Position numbers and translations under genes: made by a program. Shown here one piece after another: positions 26,540 to 34,203 of a stretch of DNA of 64,000 nucleotides. The DNA comes from Methanosarcina sp. MTP4 (lineage in GTDB: Archaea > Halobacteriota > Methanosarcinia > Methanosarcinales > Methanosarcinaceae), in assembly GCF_000970045.1 (NCBI RefSeq), contig NZ_CP009505.1, positions 3,124,808 to 3,188,807 on the forward strand, in the 5' to 3' direction. Position 1 is the first letter of the stretch. Each line of letters opens with the position of its first letter. The notes under the pieces are model-generated. The model was not told the DNA's origin. It worked only from the letters and a program-made list of their open reading frames with translations, and searched no databases.

Positions 26540-26715
26540 AGGGAGCGAACAAAACCGAATCAAATACAACCGGAAAAAATAGTCTTTTTCAGATCTCTTT
26601 TTATTTTGCTGAGGGCCGCCAGGCAAGCTGGCGGAGGCATCCATTAACATCTAATTGAAAAACGGTTTCCGGGCTAAAGGAAATAATCCAGATATGTTTT
26701 CTCCTGCGCGGCACG
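26540..26715 (+). repeat. Direct repeat element, left copy (contains CCGCCAGGCAAGCTGGCGG hairpin)
   Basis: About 175 bases that match 28310-28485 in the same orientation. Shared words include CAAATACAACCGGAAAAA, TTGCTGAGGGCCGCCAGG, CATCTAATTGAAAAACGG, GCTAAAGGAAAT and TTCTCCTGCGCGGCA. The centre is the palindrome CCGCCAG-GCAAG-CTGGCGG. The region before it (26260-26540) is AT-rich without a gene. Confidence 0.88.
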
Positions 26716-26858
26716 GAAAGAAGGAGCTTAAGGCCCTATTCTTATTACTTAATATAATATCAACCGAATACAAATGGACCATCAACATTTCCTTTACCTG
26801 GGAAAATTGGATAAGCTTTTTCAATATATGTTAGGTTCACAACCTCATTTAGATTATT

Positions 26859-27113
26859 TCAACCCTGAGATTTTAGGGAAATTCGGAATTCCCAATTTAA
26901 TTTATTTTTATTTACAGGTAAGAAATTACATCTGACCATCGCTTCTTTAAACTGCTTATTTGTGATAAAGAAACCATCTGGTGCTTGTTCAAAAAGAATT
27001 TTAAGTGCATAACTTGTGTAATTTTTATTTGGTGTTTTTTGTGGGAGTATATTTAACATTATCCAATTATCCATGGCTTTTTTTTCAATGTCCGTTAATT
27101 CGTATTCACCCAT
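26859..27113 (-). CDS. Small conserved-looking protein, 84 residues
   Basis: ATG 27113 has GGAG eight bases upstream; an in-frame GTG at 27122 sits on that site. The pattern NYTSYALKILFEQAPDGFFITNKQFKEAMV...LNWEFRISL resembles a short domain found in small proteins of bacterial and phage accessory regions (SYxLKH-E-xGxYVxNxxF), which I recall without a firm name. Soluble, no catalytic motif. It lies in the region bracketed by the 175-base repeats, so it may belong to a mobile segment. Confidence 0.65.
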   Translation of the reverse strand: MGEYELTDIEKKAMDNWIMLNILPQKTPNKNYTSYALKILFEQAPDGFFITNKQFKEAMVRCNFLPVNKNKLNWEFRISLKSQG

Positions 27114-27160
27114 TTTACTCACTCCTGTCTTTCATAATTTATCACTAAAGTACCACTGAG

Positions 27161-27259
27161 CTATGCCTTGATTTCCTTTACTTGTGAATTTGTTAAAAGA
27201 CCTAAACTAATTCCTACAATGATACCAAATAAAAACAATAAGATCTCCATCTGAAACAT
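27161..27259 (-). CDS. Possible 32-residue membrane peptide
   Basis: ATG 27259 to TAG 27161 on the minus strand gives a peptide with a single hydrophobic helix, MEILLFLFGIIVGISLGLL, followed by a polar tail TNSQVKEIKA. The shape is that of a real single-span mini-protein, but no ribosome site precedes it. It lies directly upstream of the 84-residue gene. Confidence 0.3.
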   Translation of the reverse strand: MFQMEILLFLFGIIVGISLGLLTNSQVKEIKA

Positions 27260-27598
27260 CTATTTGAGACACACTTAGACCAAATGTGCTTTTAGTTTTA
27301 ATAGCTATAATTGTACTTATCTATCAAATTATGGACTCAGTACCAAAATCCAGCGATAAATGTAAAATTAAAAATCATTGGATTTTCTAATTGGTTACAA
27401 TTCTTGTGATAAGACTTATGGATCAAGGTCTTTTGATTTCGAATATTGATTTTGATTAAAGACTTGATTCTTCTTGCGAATTCAGAATTTCAATCAAGAA
27501 ATGCAAAAATCACTAGATTTTGGAACAGAGTCAAATTATGCACTTCATAATAAAAATGCATTTAGATTTGTGTTTCATAATAAAAGTTGCGCTGGAGC
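27260..27598. other. Intergenic, AT-rich, no gene seen
   Basis: AT-rich spacer. The words ATTTTGGA, GATTTT and ATAATAAAAGT/ATGCA recur loosely near 27330-27590 (for example TTCATAATAAAAATGCA and TTCATAATAAAAGTTGC). No coding potential that I can support. Confidence 0.35.
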
Positions 27599-27620
27599 AC
27601 CCCGCTGCAAGCAACGGGGT
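27599..27620. repeat. Hairpin ACCCCGCTGCAAGCAACGGGGT
   Basis: A CCCCG/CGGGG stem around a GCAAGC (GCTTGC on the other strand) loop, followed by ATTCGACTG. Hairpins of this kind are known at ends of IS200/IS605-group elements, and this may be the remnant of one; no transposase or TnpB gene is next to it. Confidence 0.5.
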
Positions 27621-27732
27621 ATTCGACTGAAATAAATAAACACACTAAAAAATATTCCAAAAAAAATGAAAAAAATCGGAATCTTCAGCTAGATTCCTTA
27701 TGCAGGGTTGAGACTTAAAATAATAAAATATA

Positions 27733-27942
27733 TTAAAATCCTGAACCGTCTGGTATTCCATCTCCTGAGTTTGGTGCTGGACCTTTAAAGTCTATTACTG
27801 GATTTGGATCTCCATTATGGATTGGATTATCCATTCCTGAACCGTCTGGCATTCCATCTCCTGAGTTTGGTGCTGCTGCCATAGCATTGCAACTTAATCC
27901 AATTAAGATTAGTAATCCCATTAAAATTGCAATTTTTCTCAT
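27733..27942 (-). CDS. Small secreted protein with duplicated PNSGDGxPDGSG motif
   Basis: 69 residues with a clear signal peptide (MRKIAILMGLLILIGLSCNAMA). The mature part has two copies of APNSGDGMPDGSG/APNSGDGIPDGSG separated by a DNPIHNGDPNPVIDF spacer. A GGTGAT ribosome site precedes the ATG. The mature form would be a small acidic, Gly/Pro-rich exported peptide; no function is known to me. Nucleotide repeats follow the peptide repeats, indicating a recent duplication. Confidence 0.8.
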   Translation of the reverse strand: MRKIAILMGLLILIGLSCNAMAAAPNSGDGMPDGSGMDNPIHNGDPNPVIDFKGPAPNSGDGIPDGSGF

Positions 27943-28084
27943 TTTAAATCACCAATAATATTTTGTATGAGTTGGCATATTTAGCTTTCCCTAATTTGTT
28001 CGTATGAAATTAATCCACAATTGATGATGTATCTGTAGTTGTAATATTCACCACTGCATAAGGAGTTCTGACCTGTGCTGAGTT

Positions 28085-28276
28085 CTATATTCCCCATCCT
28101 TCTAGCCTTTCCCTTAAATGAGCATTCAAGCTAAACGGTTTATCCGCTTCAGCATTCTTCTTCATGTAATGGAGTGTACCTTTTGAGAACCCCATTTTCT
28201 TCCACTCAGTATAAGATACACTCTTAGAAAACCCCAACTGTTTCCAATCAGAATAAGGGATATTGAGCCTAATTAC
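28085..28276 (-). pseudogene. Truncated gene remnant, C-terminal helix-turn-helix-like tail (Cas1/casposase-like?)
   Basis: An open minus-strand frame of 63 codons with no start, ended by TAG 28085-28087 and cut on its 5' side just before the right 175-base repeat. The peptide contains the tandem words YSDWKQLGFSKS and YTEWKKMGFSKG and ends GTLHYMKKNAEADKPFSLNAHLRERLEGW. From memory this resembles the HTH-like tail at the C-terminus of some archaeal Cas1 proteins, including those of casposons, but I cannot verify it. The rest of the gene is gone. Confidence 0.5.
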
Positions 28277-28309
28277 CTACATAAAACCCAAAACCTGCGA
28301 GGGTGCAAA

Positions 28310-28485
28310 CAAAACCGAACCAAATACAACCGGAAAAATATTCATTTTCAGAAATCTTTTTCATTTCTTTTTGCTGAGGGCCGCCAGGCAAGCTGGCGGA
28401 GGCACCCGTTAACATCTAATTGAAAAACGGACTCCGAGCTAAAGGAAATATTCCAGATATGCTTTCTCCTGCGCGGCATGGAAAA
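28310..28485 (+). repeat. Direct repeat element, right copy
   Basis: Second copy of the 26540-26715 element, same orientation, with the palindrome CCGCCAGGCAAGCTGGCGG intact. It ends a few bases before the 3' end of the AMMECR1 gene, in GC-rich chromosomal DNA. Confidence 0.88.
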
Positions 28486-28513
28486 AAATCCAGAAGCTGA
28501 CGCAGCCGAAAAT

Positions 28514-29119
28514 TCAGAACTTCTCCTCGAACACTTCTCCCCCGGATTCCTTTTCCTTGAAGATCTGCCCTTCAAACCAGTAGACTTCGGCTCCAGTAAG
28601 CCAGGCGTCGGGGGACAGGCCGGCTTTCATGCAGGTATGGCTCAGGAAATCGAGGGCATCGAAGTTGTTTTCCGGGGCGACCTGGGGTAGCAAAAGGCCC
28701 TGATAAAAGCCCTGCTTGACGATAAGCCCATGCCTTCCGATCTCGATCAGTTCGGGAAGCTCCTCGGGGATGGCATCTATTTTTTCCGGGGGCGTCAGGA
28801 CAGTTACCTCTACGACAATTTCCTTCATCTCGGCTTTTCCGACTGGAGGGAACCTGGGGTCCCGGGTTGCTGCCGATATTGCGGAATCGACAATTGCCTC
28901 TTTAAGCGGGGAATCCGGGTACGGGTGTCCTATACAGCCCCTTAGCAGCCCGTGTTCGGTAAGCGTGACGAATACTCCCCTCTGTTCTTCGAAGACGGGC
29001 GAGAGGTCAAAGTCCCCCAGCGGAGGTTCAAAGTCTTCTTTTCCTGTTCCTTCAAAGTACGATTCGATGGTTGCCCTTGCAAGTTTAACTGCAGTCTTTC
29101 CTTCTGTTTCCGTAAGCAT
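28514..29119 (-). CDS. AMMECR1-domain protein
   Basis: 201 residues covering one AMMECR1 domain. The most conserved motif of the family, LRGCIG, is present as [15 protein letters not shown] (about 58-72), along with [37 protein letters not shown] and [20 protein letters not shown]. The molecular function of the family is not settled; it is found in nearly all archaea and has been linked to a Memo-like partner. It sits downstream of pgk on the same strand after a simple-sequence spacer. Confidence 0.93.
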   Translation of the reverse strand: MLTETEGKTAVKLARATIESYFEGTGKEDFEPPLGDFDLSPVFEEQRGVFVTLTEHGLLRGCIGHPYPDSPLKEAIVDSAISAATRDPRFPPVGKAEMKEIVVEVTVLTPPEKIDAIPEELPELIEIGRHGLIVKQGFYQGLLLPQVAPENNFDALDFLSHTCMKAGLSPDAWLTGAEVYWFEGQIFKEKESGGEVFEEKF

Positions 29120-29149
29120 GTATGAACCAACACCCCTTGTTTGAAAATC

Positions 29150-29295
29150 AATAACATCAAAACATCAAAACATCAAAACATCATAACATCAAAACATCAA
29201 AACGTCAATAACATCAAAACATCAATAACACCAACAACATCAATAAATAAATAAATAAATAAATAAATAAGTAAGTAAGTAAAAAGTAAGTAAAA
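29150..29295. repeat. Simple repeats AACATCAAA and AAATA
   Basis: About ten copies of a 9-10-base AACATCAAA unit pass into an (AAAT)n and (AAGT)n tract. On the minus strand this is a U-rich tail just after the pgk stop codon (29323). Confidence 0.92.
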
Positions 29296-29322
29296 ATTAC
29301 GGAAAAAATATTCACAAAATCG

Positions 29323-30561
29323 TCATAGTTCTTTGGCTTCCTGGTATTTCAGGGCAGCGGCTTTCAGGGCTTCGACCCCGGGCAGGTTTTCGCCTGCAAG
29401 GTAATCGATACAGGCCCCTCCACCCGTGCTGATGTGGGAGAAACGGTCCCCCAGGCCCAGGTGAGTGACTTCTGCGGAAATGTGCCCGCCTCCTATGATG
29501 GAAAAATCGGACTTCACCGCAGCCTTGATGATCTCATGGGTCCCAAGGGCAAAATTCTCGATTTCCGAGACCCCCGCAGGCCCGTTCAGGACAACGGTTT
29601 TTGCATTTTCGATTTCATTGGAAAATTCCACAATGGTTTCCAGCCCAAGATCGTTGATCGGGAGGGAGTCGGGGCCAAGTTCTGAGACCTGCACCTCAAC
29701 CCTTTTCTTTCCGTCATTAAGGGCCACATCCTTTGGAAGCCCGATCCGGTCCTCGAATTTTGCAAGTAATTCCCTTGCCAGATCTATCTGGGGTTCGTAG
29801 CCCTGGGACCTTATAAACTCCAGGTTGATTTTCCCTATGTTCACCCCGGAAGCCTCAAGGGCCACGTTTGCAACCACGCCGGTGAAAAGAACCCTGTCCG
29901 CCCCGCCGCTGGAAAGCACGTTTTTAGCCACTTTGAGGGAATCGTCCACCTTTGCCCCTCCCAGCACGAAGATGCAGGGCCTCTCCCCGCCTTTTATCCC
30001 CCTGTCCAGGGAAGTTATCTCCTTTTCCATTACCCTGCCCGCACCTGTCGGAAGGACTTCGGTAAAGCCTACCACGGAGAGGTGAGACCTGTGGGCTACC
30101 GCAAAAGCATCGTTCAGGAAAATATCCACAAAAGGTGCCAGTTTCTTTACCAGGTATGTCTCCGCATGTTCGGCCGCAGACCTGGAAAGGGTCTCTTCGG
30201 AATAGAACCTGACATTCTCGAGCATGAGGACATCCCCGTCTTCCATGGAAGCGATATGGGTCTTTGCAAAGGTCCCGAAGATATCGTCCACATATCGGAC
30301 CTCCCTGCCCAGGTGCTTGCTCATCAGGTGGGCATGGGGCTTCATGACGGTGAAGTCCTGTTTCCCCGGCCTGCTCTGGTGCGCGAGCAGGACGACTTTC
30401 GCAGTTTCAAGATCCTTCAGGGTGGCAATATGGCTCCTTATCCGCATATCGTCCAGGATGTTCCCATCCGGATCCATGGGAGAGTTCAGGTCAACCCTTA
30501 CAAGAATTGTCTTTCCGTCTATGTCAAAGTCATCGATTGTAAGAAAGTCTCTGGAAGTCAT
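29323..30561 (-). CDS. pgk: Phosphoglycerate kinase
   Basis: 412 residues, the usual archaeal length. Interconverts 1,3-bisphosphoglycerate plus ADP and 3-phosphoglycerate plus ATP, here mostly in the gluconeogenic direction. Seen: KTILVRVDLNSPMD (substrate basic patch start), LLAHQSRPG, LMLENVRFY, FLNDAFAVAHRSHLS, FVLGGAKVDDSL and the C-terminal nucleotide loop IGGGHISAEV with TGGGACIDYLAG. All catalytic Arg and Lys positions look intact. Single gene, divergent from the uracil-DNA glycosylase. Confidence 0.97.
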   Translation of the reverse strand: MTSRDFLTIDDFDIDGKTILVRVDLNSPMDPDGNILDDMRIRSHIATLKDLETAKVVLLAHQSRPGKQDFTVMKPHAHLMSKHLGREVRYVDDIFGTFAKTHIASMEDGDVLMLENVRFYSEETLSRSAAEHAETYLVKKLAPFVDIFLNDAFAVAHRSHLSVVGFTEVLPTGAGRVMEKEITSLDRGIKGGERPCIFVLGGAKVDDSLKVAKNVLSSGGADRVLFTGVVANVALEASGVNIGKINLEFIRSQGYEPQIDLARELLAKFEDRIGLPKDVALNDGKKRVEVQVSELGPDSLPINDLGLETIVEFSNEIENAKTVVLNGPAGVSEIENFALGTHEIIKAAVKSDFSIIGGGHISAEVTHLGLGDRFSHISTGGGACIDYLAGENLPGVEALKAAALKYQEAKEL

Positions 30562-30819
30562 GTACCCTCAGCACGCCTTTGTGAATAATTAATAAAAGTC
30601 AAGATATTTATCTACGTTTTTTGTTTGCTCAGCACTGTTTACCTTTGTCTAAGGATTTTTTCCATAAATAAGTTTGTTCTAATTTAAAGCTCACGAGAGG
30701 GAGATCGATTTTATACAAGACCTTTAGAAAAAATAAAAAAATAGAGGAATGTCCGGGAAAGAAGCTTACGGGAGCTGCTTATATATCATCAGGAAAAATG
30801 CTAAAGCAGGTGGAAAGCC

Positions 30820-31467
30820 ATGGCAGCCGTGGAAAAAAACAATGAAGATTCTGAAGAAAAAGCTGGTTTTGGAAAAGGAGCCGGTTTCGAAAAAAAAGCT
30901 GGGTTTGAAAAAGAGGTTCGGGAACTTGTGGAGACCGGATATTCGGGCGTCGAAGAAGCCATTCTTGCCTGTAAAAACTGCCCCCTCCATGAAACCGCAA
31001 CCAACAAGGTAATAGGGAAAGGCTCTCGAACCCCTAAAGTGCTCTTCATAGGGGAAGCTCCCGGAAAAAACGAGGACGAAAAAGGAATCCCTTTCTGCGG
31101 AAGAGCCGGAAAAGAGCTTGACAAAATGCTGGAATATATGAAGCTTTCGGAGGAAGACTGGGCCGTGATCAACACCCTCAAATGCCGCCCCCCGGAAAAC
31201 AGGAACCCGAAAAAAAGCGAGCTTGAAGCCTGCAAACCCTTCCTGGCCGCTCAGATTACCCTTCTCGACCCAAAAGTCGTAATCCTCCTGGGAAACACCG
31301 CCGAAAAAGCCTACTGCCCCGGGAAAAAAATGGAATGGGGGGTCCCCGAAAAAATTGACGGAAGGAAGGTACTGAAAATCTACCACCCAGCAGCCCTCAT
31401 TTACACCCGCTCAAGGATAGAAACCCAGCACGCCCTTATAGACAAAAACAGAGGGCTCTGGGAGTGA
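30820..31467 (+). CDS. udg: Type-4 (Fe-S) uracil-DNA glycosylase
   Basis: 215 residues; GGTGG lies six bases before the ATG. Removes uracil from DNA. Family 4 motifs: GEAPGKNEDEKGIPFCG (about 78-94, motif A with the catalytic-loop Glu), the middle INTLKCRPPENR, and HPAAL near residue 190. Four Cys at 51, 54, 122 and 138 bind the [4Fe-4S] cluster. The first 32 residues before the domain contain three copies of AGFxK (EKAGFGKGAGFEKKAGFEKE), an unusual repetitive extension not needed for the fold. Single-gene unit, divergent from pgk. Confidence 0.95.
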   Translation: MAAVEKNNEDSEEKAGFGKGAGFEKKAGFEKEVRELVETGYSGVEEAILACKNCPLHETATNKVIGKGSRTPKVLFIGEAPGKNEDEKGIPFCGRAGKELDKMLEYMKLSEEDWAVINTLKCRPPENRNPKKSELEACKPFLAAQITLLDPKVVILLGNTAEKAYCPGKKMEWGVPEKIDGRKVLKIYHPAALIYTRSRIETQHALIDKNRGLWE

Positions 31468-31474
31468 CAAGTGA

Positions 31475-31545
31475 CAGGATAACAGAAGAAACAGGATAAC
31501 AGAAGAAACAGGACAACAGAAGAAACAGGATAACAGAAGTGAAGG
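31475..31545. repeat. 18-base tandem repeat AGGATAACAGAAGAAAC
   Basis: Four copies directly after the udg stop codon and directly before MITE copy C. Confidence 0.88.
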
Positions 31546-31549
31546 GAGC

Positions 31550-31713
31550 GACTATAGTCAAGTACCCTAATTATTTCACCAATCTCAATTTAAAGTTTAA
31601 CCACAGAAAGCCCGGAAAACACGGAATAAAGGAAATAGGGGCACAATCCTTCCGTGCTTTCCGTGTCTTCCGTGGTTATAAAGCAAGTGTAAATATTTAA
31701 GTTCGGGACTATA
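31550..31713 (+). mobile_element. MITE-like element, copy C
   Basis: Begins GACTATAGTCAAGTACCC and ends TTCGGGACTATA, with the same internal inverted arms as copies A and B (AACCACAGAAAGCCCGG ... CCGTGTCTTCCGTGG). Same orientation as copy B. No coding capacity. Confidence 0.82.
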
Positions 31714-31854
31714 CTCGAAGGACGGGGTTTCGGAAACAGGCATTTGTTCCGGCATTATTTGTCCGGGATTTATTGTTCACAAATTATAAATAAAGCGATC
31801 CAGCTATTATTATTTGGAATTTATTCTGGAATTCCTTTGGAGGGGGGATGAAGA

Positions 31855-32151
31855 ATGGCAATGGTAAAAATGTCTCCTGACGTGTTTTCATGTTCGGACG
31901 ATCAGGGAAACATGGATATCGAAATCGACCTACCGGGAGTCGAGAAAGAAAGCATCGAGTTCAAGATGGTCGAAGACGGGTTCTTTATCAGGGCAAAAAG
32001 GGAAGAAACCGGGGTTGAATACGTAGGAACCTACGCTTTCTGCTGCCCGGTTATCCCGGAAAAAGCTGTGGCAAAATACTCAAACGGAAAACTCATAGTG
32101 ACAGCTCCGTACAGGGAAGCCCCGGATACCGTGGACATTAAGATTGATTGA
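31855..32151 (+). CDS. Short Hsp20/alpha-crystallin-domain protein
   Basis: 98 residues; a GGAGGGGGG run just upstream supports the ATG. It consists of little more than the alpha-crystallin core: NMDIEIDLPGVEKESIEFKMVEDGFFIRAK and a second half AVAKYSNGKLIVTAPYREAPDTVDIKID, which matches the GxLxI/V beta strand and a C-terminal I-x-I (VDIKI). The N-terminal arm of ordinary Hsp20 is missing and there are two Cys in YAFCCPV, so oligomer formation may differ. It precedes two ferredoxin genes on the same strand and may be co-transcribed with them. Confidence 0.85.
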   Translation: MAMVKMSPDVFSCSDDQGNMDIEIDLPGVEKESIEFKMVEDGFFIRAKREETGVEYVGTYAFCCPVIPEKAVAKYSNGKLIVTAPYREAPDTVDIKID

Positions 32152-32220
32152 GACTAAAAGGAGTGGGACTAAAAGAGCGGGATTAAAAGAATGGGATTAA
32201 AAGAGTGAGAATAATCTGAA
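32152..32220. repeat. 16-base tandem repeat (GGGACTAAAAGAGT type)
   Basis: Four copies immediately after the Hsp20-like stop codon; the first overlaps the stop. Confidence 0.8.
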
Positions 32221-32234
32221 AATGGGGGAAAGGA

Positions 32235-32429
32235 ATGTATCCTGTAATTGATTATAAAAAATGCACCGGAGCCCTCGCCTGCTACGAGGTCTGCCCAGCT
32301 GACGTTTTTGATGCGAGAGAGAAAGAGGAAGTGAAGAGAGCAATAGTGACCCGTCCCGACGACTGCATCGAATGTGAACAGTGCGTGGATGCCTGTCCGG
32401 AAGACGCCATTGAACTTGTTGAAGACTGA
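32235..32429 (+). CDS. Ferredoxin with an incomplete first cluster motif
   Basis: 64 residues with two bacterial-type cluster motifs. The second is complete: CIECEQCVDACP (C-x2-C-x2-C-x3-CP). The first reads CTGALACYEVCP: its second Cys position (residue 13) is Ala, leaving Cys-10, Cys-16 and Cys-20, which predicts a [3Fe-4S] or labile cluster at that site beside a [4Fe-4S]. It carries low-potential electrons in the cytoplasm; partners are unknown. A close paralogue is next to it. Confidence 0.93.
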   Translation: MYPVIDYKKCTGALACYEVCPADVFDAREKEEVKRAIVTRPDDCIECEQCVDACPEDAIELVED

Positions 32430-32446
32430 AATTACGGGAAAAAATC

Positions 32447-32541
32447 TATTGAAAATCTATTGGAAACCTATTGGAAACCTATTGGAAACCTATTGGAAAC
32501 CTATTGGAAACCTATTGGAAACCTATTGGAAATCCATTGAA
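32447..32541. repeat. 11-base tandem repeat CCTATTGGAAA, about 8 copies
   Basis: Perfect or near-perfect 11-base period between the two ferredoxin genes, starting about 20 bases after the first stop codon. Confidence 0.95.
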
Positions 32542-32587
32542 GCTCTTAACAAATATCGAGAAAGTAAATAAAAATTGGGGGTAAGAA

Positions 32588-32779
32588 ATGTATCCGAAAA
32601 TCGATTACGACAAATGTGTGGGGTCACTTGAGTGCTACGACGTCTGTCCAACAGACGTATATGATGTGAAAGAAACGGAAGATGGGAAGAGGGCAGTAGT
32701 AGCCCGGCCCGACGACTGTACCGAATGTGAGCAGTGCATAGACGTCTGCCCGACAGATGCCATTGAACTGGTGGATTGA
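32588..32779 (+). CDS. Ferredoxin with an incomplete first cluster motif (paralogue)
   Basis: 63 residues, close to the protein at 32235: MYPKIDYDKCVGSLECYDVCP and CTECEQCIDVCP. Here the missing second Cys of the first motif is Ser-13. A GGGGG run about seven bases upstream of the ATG serves as ribosome site. The pair arose by tandem duplication and both copies keep the three-Cys first site, so the site is selected, not decayed. Confidence 0.93.
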   Translation: MYPKIDYDKCVGSLECYDVCPTDVYDVKETEDGKRAVVARPDDCTECEQCIDVCPTDAIELVD

Positions 32780-32869
32780 AACGGGCGCGAAGGTGCCCTA
32801 TTTTTCCCATTTAGTTCTGTTTTTATTATTTTTATTCCCGCTATATTTTCCGGACTTGTTTTCACCGGA

Positions 32870-33030
32870 CGTTTTTTAAACAGAGTGATCTGAAAATAAG
32901 ATAGAAACAGAGTGATCTGAAAATAAGATAGAAACAGAGTGATCTGAAAATAAGATAGAAACAGAGTGATCTGAAAGTGAGATGGGAGTAAACAGAGTGA
33001 TTTGAAAGTAAGATGGAAGTAAACTGGAAG
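32870..33030. repeat. 27-31-base tandem repeat, five copies
   Basis: The unit AAACAGAGTGATCTGAAA plus AATAAGATAG occurs three times exactly and twice with a longer GATGGGAGT/GATGGAAGT end. It begins about 90 bases after the second ferredoxin gene. Confidence 0.93.
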
Positions 33031-33105
33031 AAAGTCCGAAAGAAGTAGGAAGGAAGCTGCAAGAAAGCCGTAAGAAAAGGGGAAAATGGGGGAAGTGGGA
33101 AAGCA

Positions 33106-34122
33106 ATGGACCTGCCTGCTGCACTGACACTCTTTATAATCTCTACTGCTGTTATAGGGGTAGCGGGGACCCGGCTGGGCAGGACCGCTGACCAGCTTGC
33201 AGACCTTACGGGCCTGGGAGAAGCAATGGTAGGAGGAATACTCCTCGGGGCGATTACCTCCCTTTCAGGAATTATAACCTCAATTACTGCCGCTGCCCAG
33301 AACCACCCGGAACTTGCGGTCAGCAATGCCATCGGGGGAATCCTTGCCCAGACAACCTTTCTTGCCCTTGCCGACATCAGCTACAGGAAAGCAAACCTGG
33401 AACATGCAGCAGCGTCCTACACCAGCCTGATGCAGGGAATGCTCCTGATAATCCTGCTCTCCTTCATCCTTCTCTTAGCCTTTTCTCCTGAAGTTTCGGT
33501 TATAGGCATCCATCCGGCCTCGGTCCTTGTGATACTCGCATATGTTGCCGGGATCCGGCTTATCTGGAAAGCGAAGGCGAGGAAGATGTGGGCTCCGAAA
33601 CATACGGCCTTTACCGTTGAAGACAGGGTCCGCTACTTCGAAAGCGAGACCCTGAGCAAAAAGAGCGTTTCGGCAAAGTTCCTGATACTCGCAGCTGCCG
33701 TAGCTGTAGCAGGTTACATGGTTGCACAAACGGGTATCGTCATTGCCGAGGAAACCAGGCTTTCGGAAACCATCGTAGGGGGGCTTTTTACGGCAGTATC
33801 CACCTCGCTTCCGGAACTTATAGTCACCTTTTCGGCAGTTCGGGAAGGAGCCCTGACCCTTGCCGTAAGCAACATCGTTGGAGGAAATACCTTTGACGTG
33901 CTCACCGTGGCTCTCGTGGACTTTGCCTACTCGGAAGGCTCCGTATACCACGTCTTTACCGGAAGCCAGACTTTCATAATCACCCTGACCCTGATCTTGA
34001 GTGCGATCCTGGTCATGGGGCTCCTGGACAGGGAAAGACACGGCATAGGAGGGATAGGCTGGGAAAGCTTTCTGATACTCGTCCTTTTTGTGGGGGGCTA
34101 CTTTGTCCTGATTTTTACCTGA
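33106..34122 (+). CDS. CaCA-family cation/proton or sodium/calcium exchanger
   Basis: 338 residues with about ten membrane helices and the two inverted alpha repeats of the family. Alpha-2 is canonical: VGGLFTAVSTSLPELIVTFSA followed by SNIVGGNTFDVL. Alpha-1 has GGILLGAITSLSGIITSIT and SNAIGGILAQT, so the SxPE acidic ion-binding residue of the usual repeat is replaced by SLSG. That asymmetry suggests altered ion stoichiometry or specificity. GGGGAAA/GGGGGAAGTGGG purines precede the ATG. Single gene after the ferredoxins. Confidence 0.9.
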   Translation: MDLPAALTLFIISTAVIGVAGTRLGRTADQLADLTGLGEAMVGGILLGAITSLSGIITSITAAAQNHPELAVSNAIGGILAQTTFLALADISYRKANLEHAAASYTSLMQGMLLIILLSFILLLAFSPEVSVIGIHPASVLVILAYVAGIRLIWKAKARKMWAPKHTAFTVEDRVRYFESETLSKKSVSAKFLILAAAVAVAGYMVAQTGIVIAEETRLSETIVGGLFTAVSTSLPELIVTFSAVREGALTLAVSNIVGGNTFDVLTVALVDFAYSEGSVYHVFTGSQTFIITLTLILSAILVMGLLDRERHGIGGIGWESFLILVLFVGGYFVLIFT

Positions 34123-34203
34123 GCCGATTAAAGACTTACCTGAGCCAATATAAGGCTTAATTCTGATAAGGCTTAATTCCAAACCATTCCTGGCTGACGA
34201 AGT

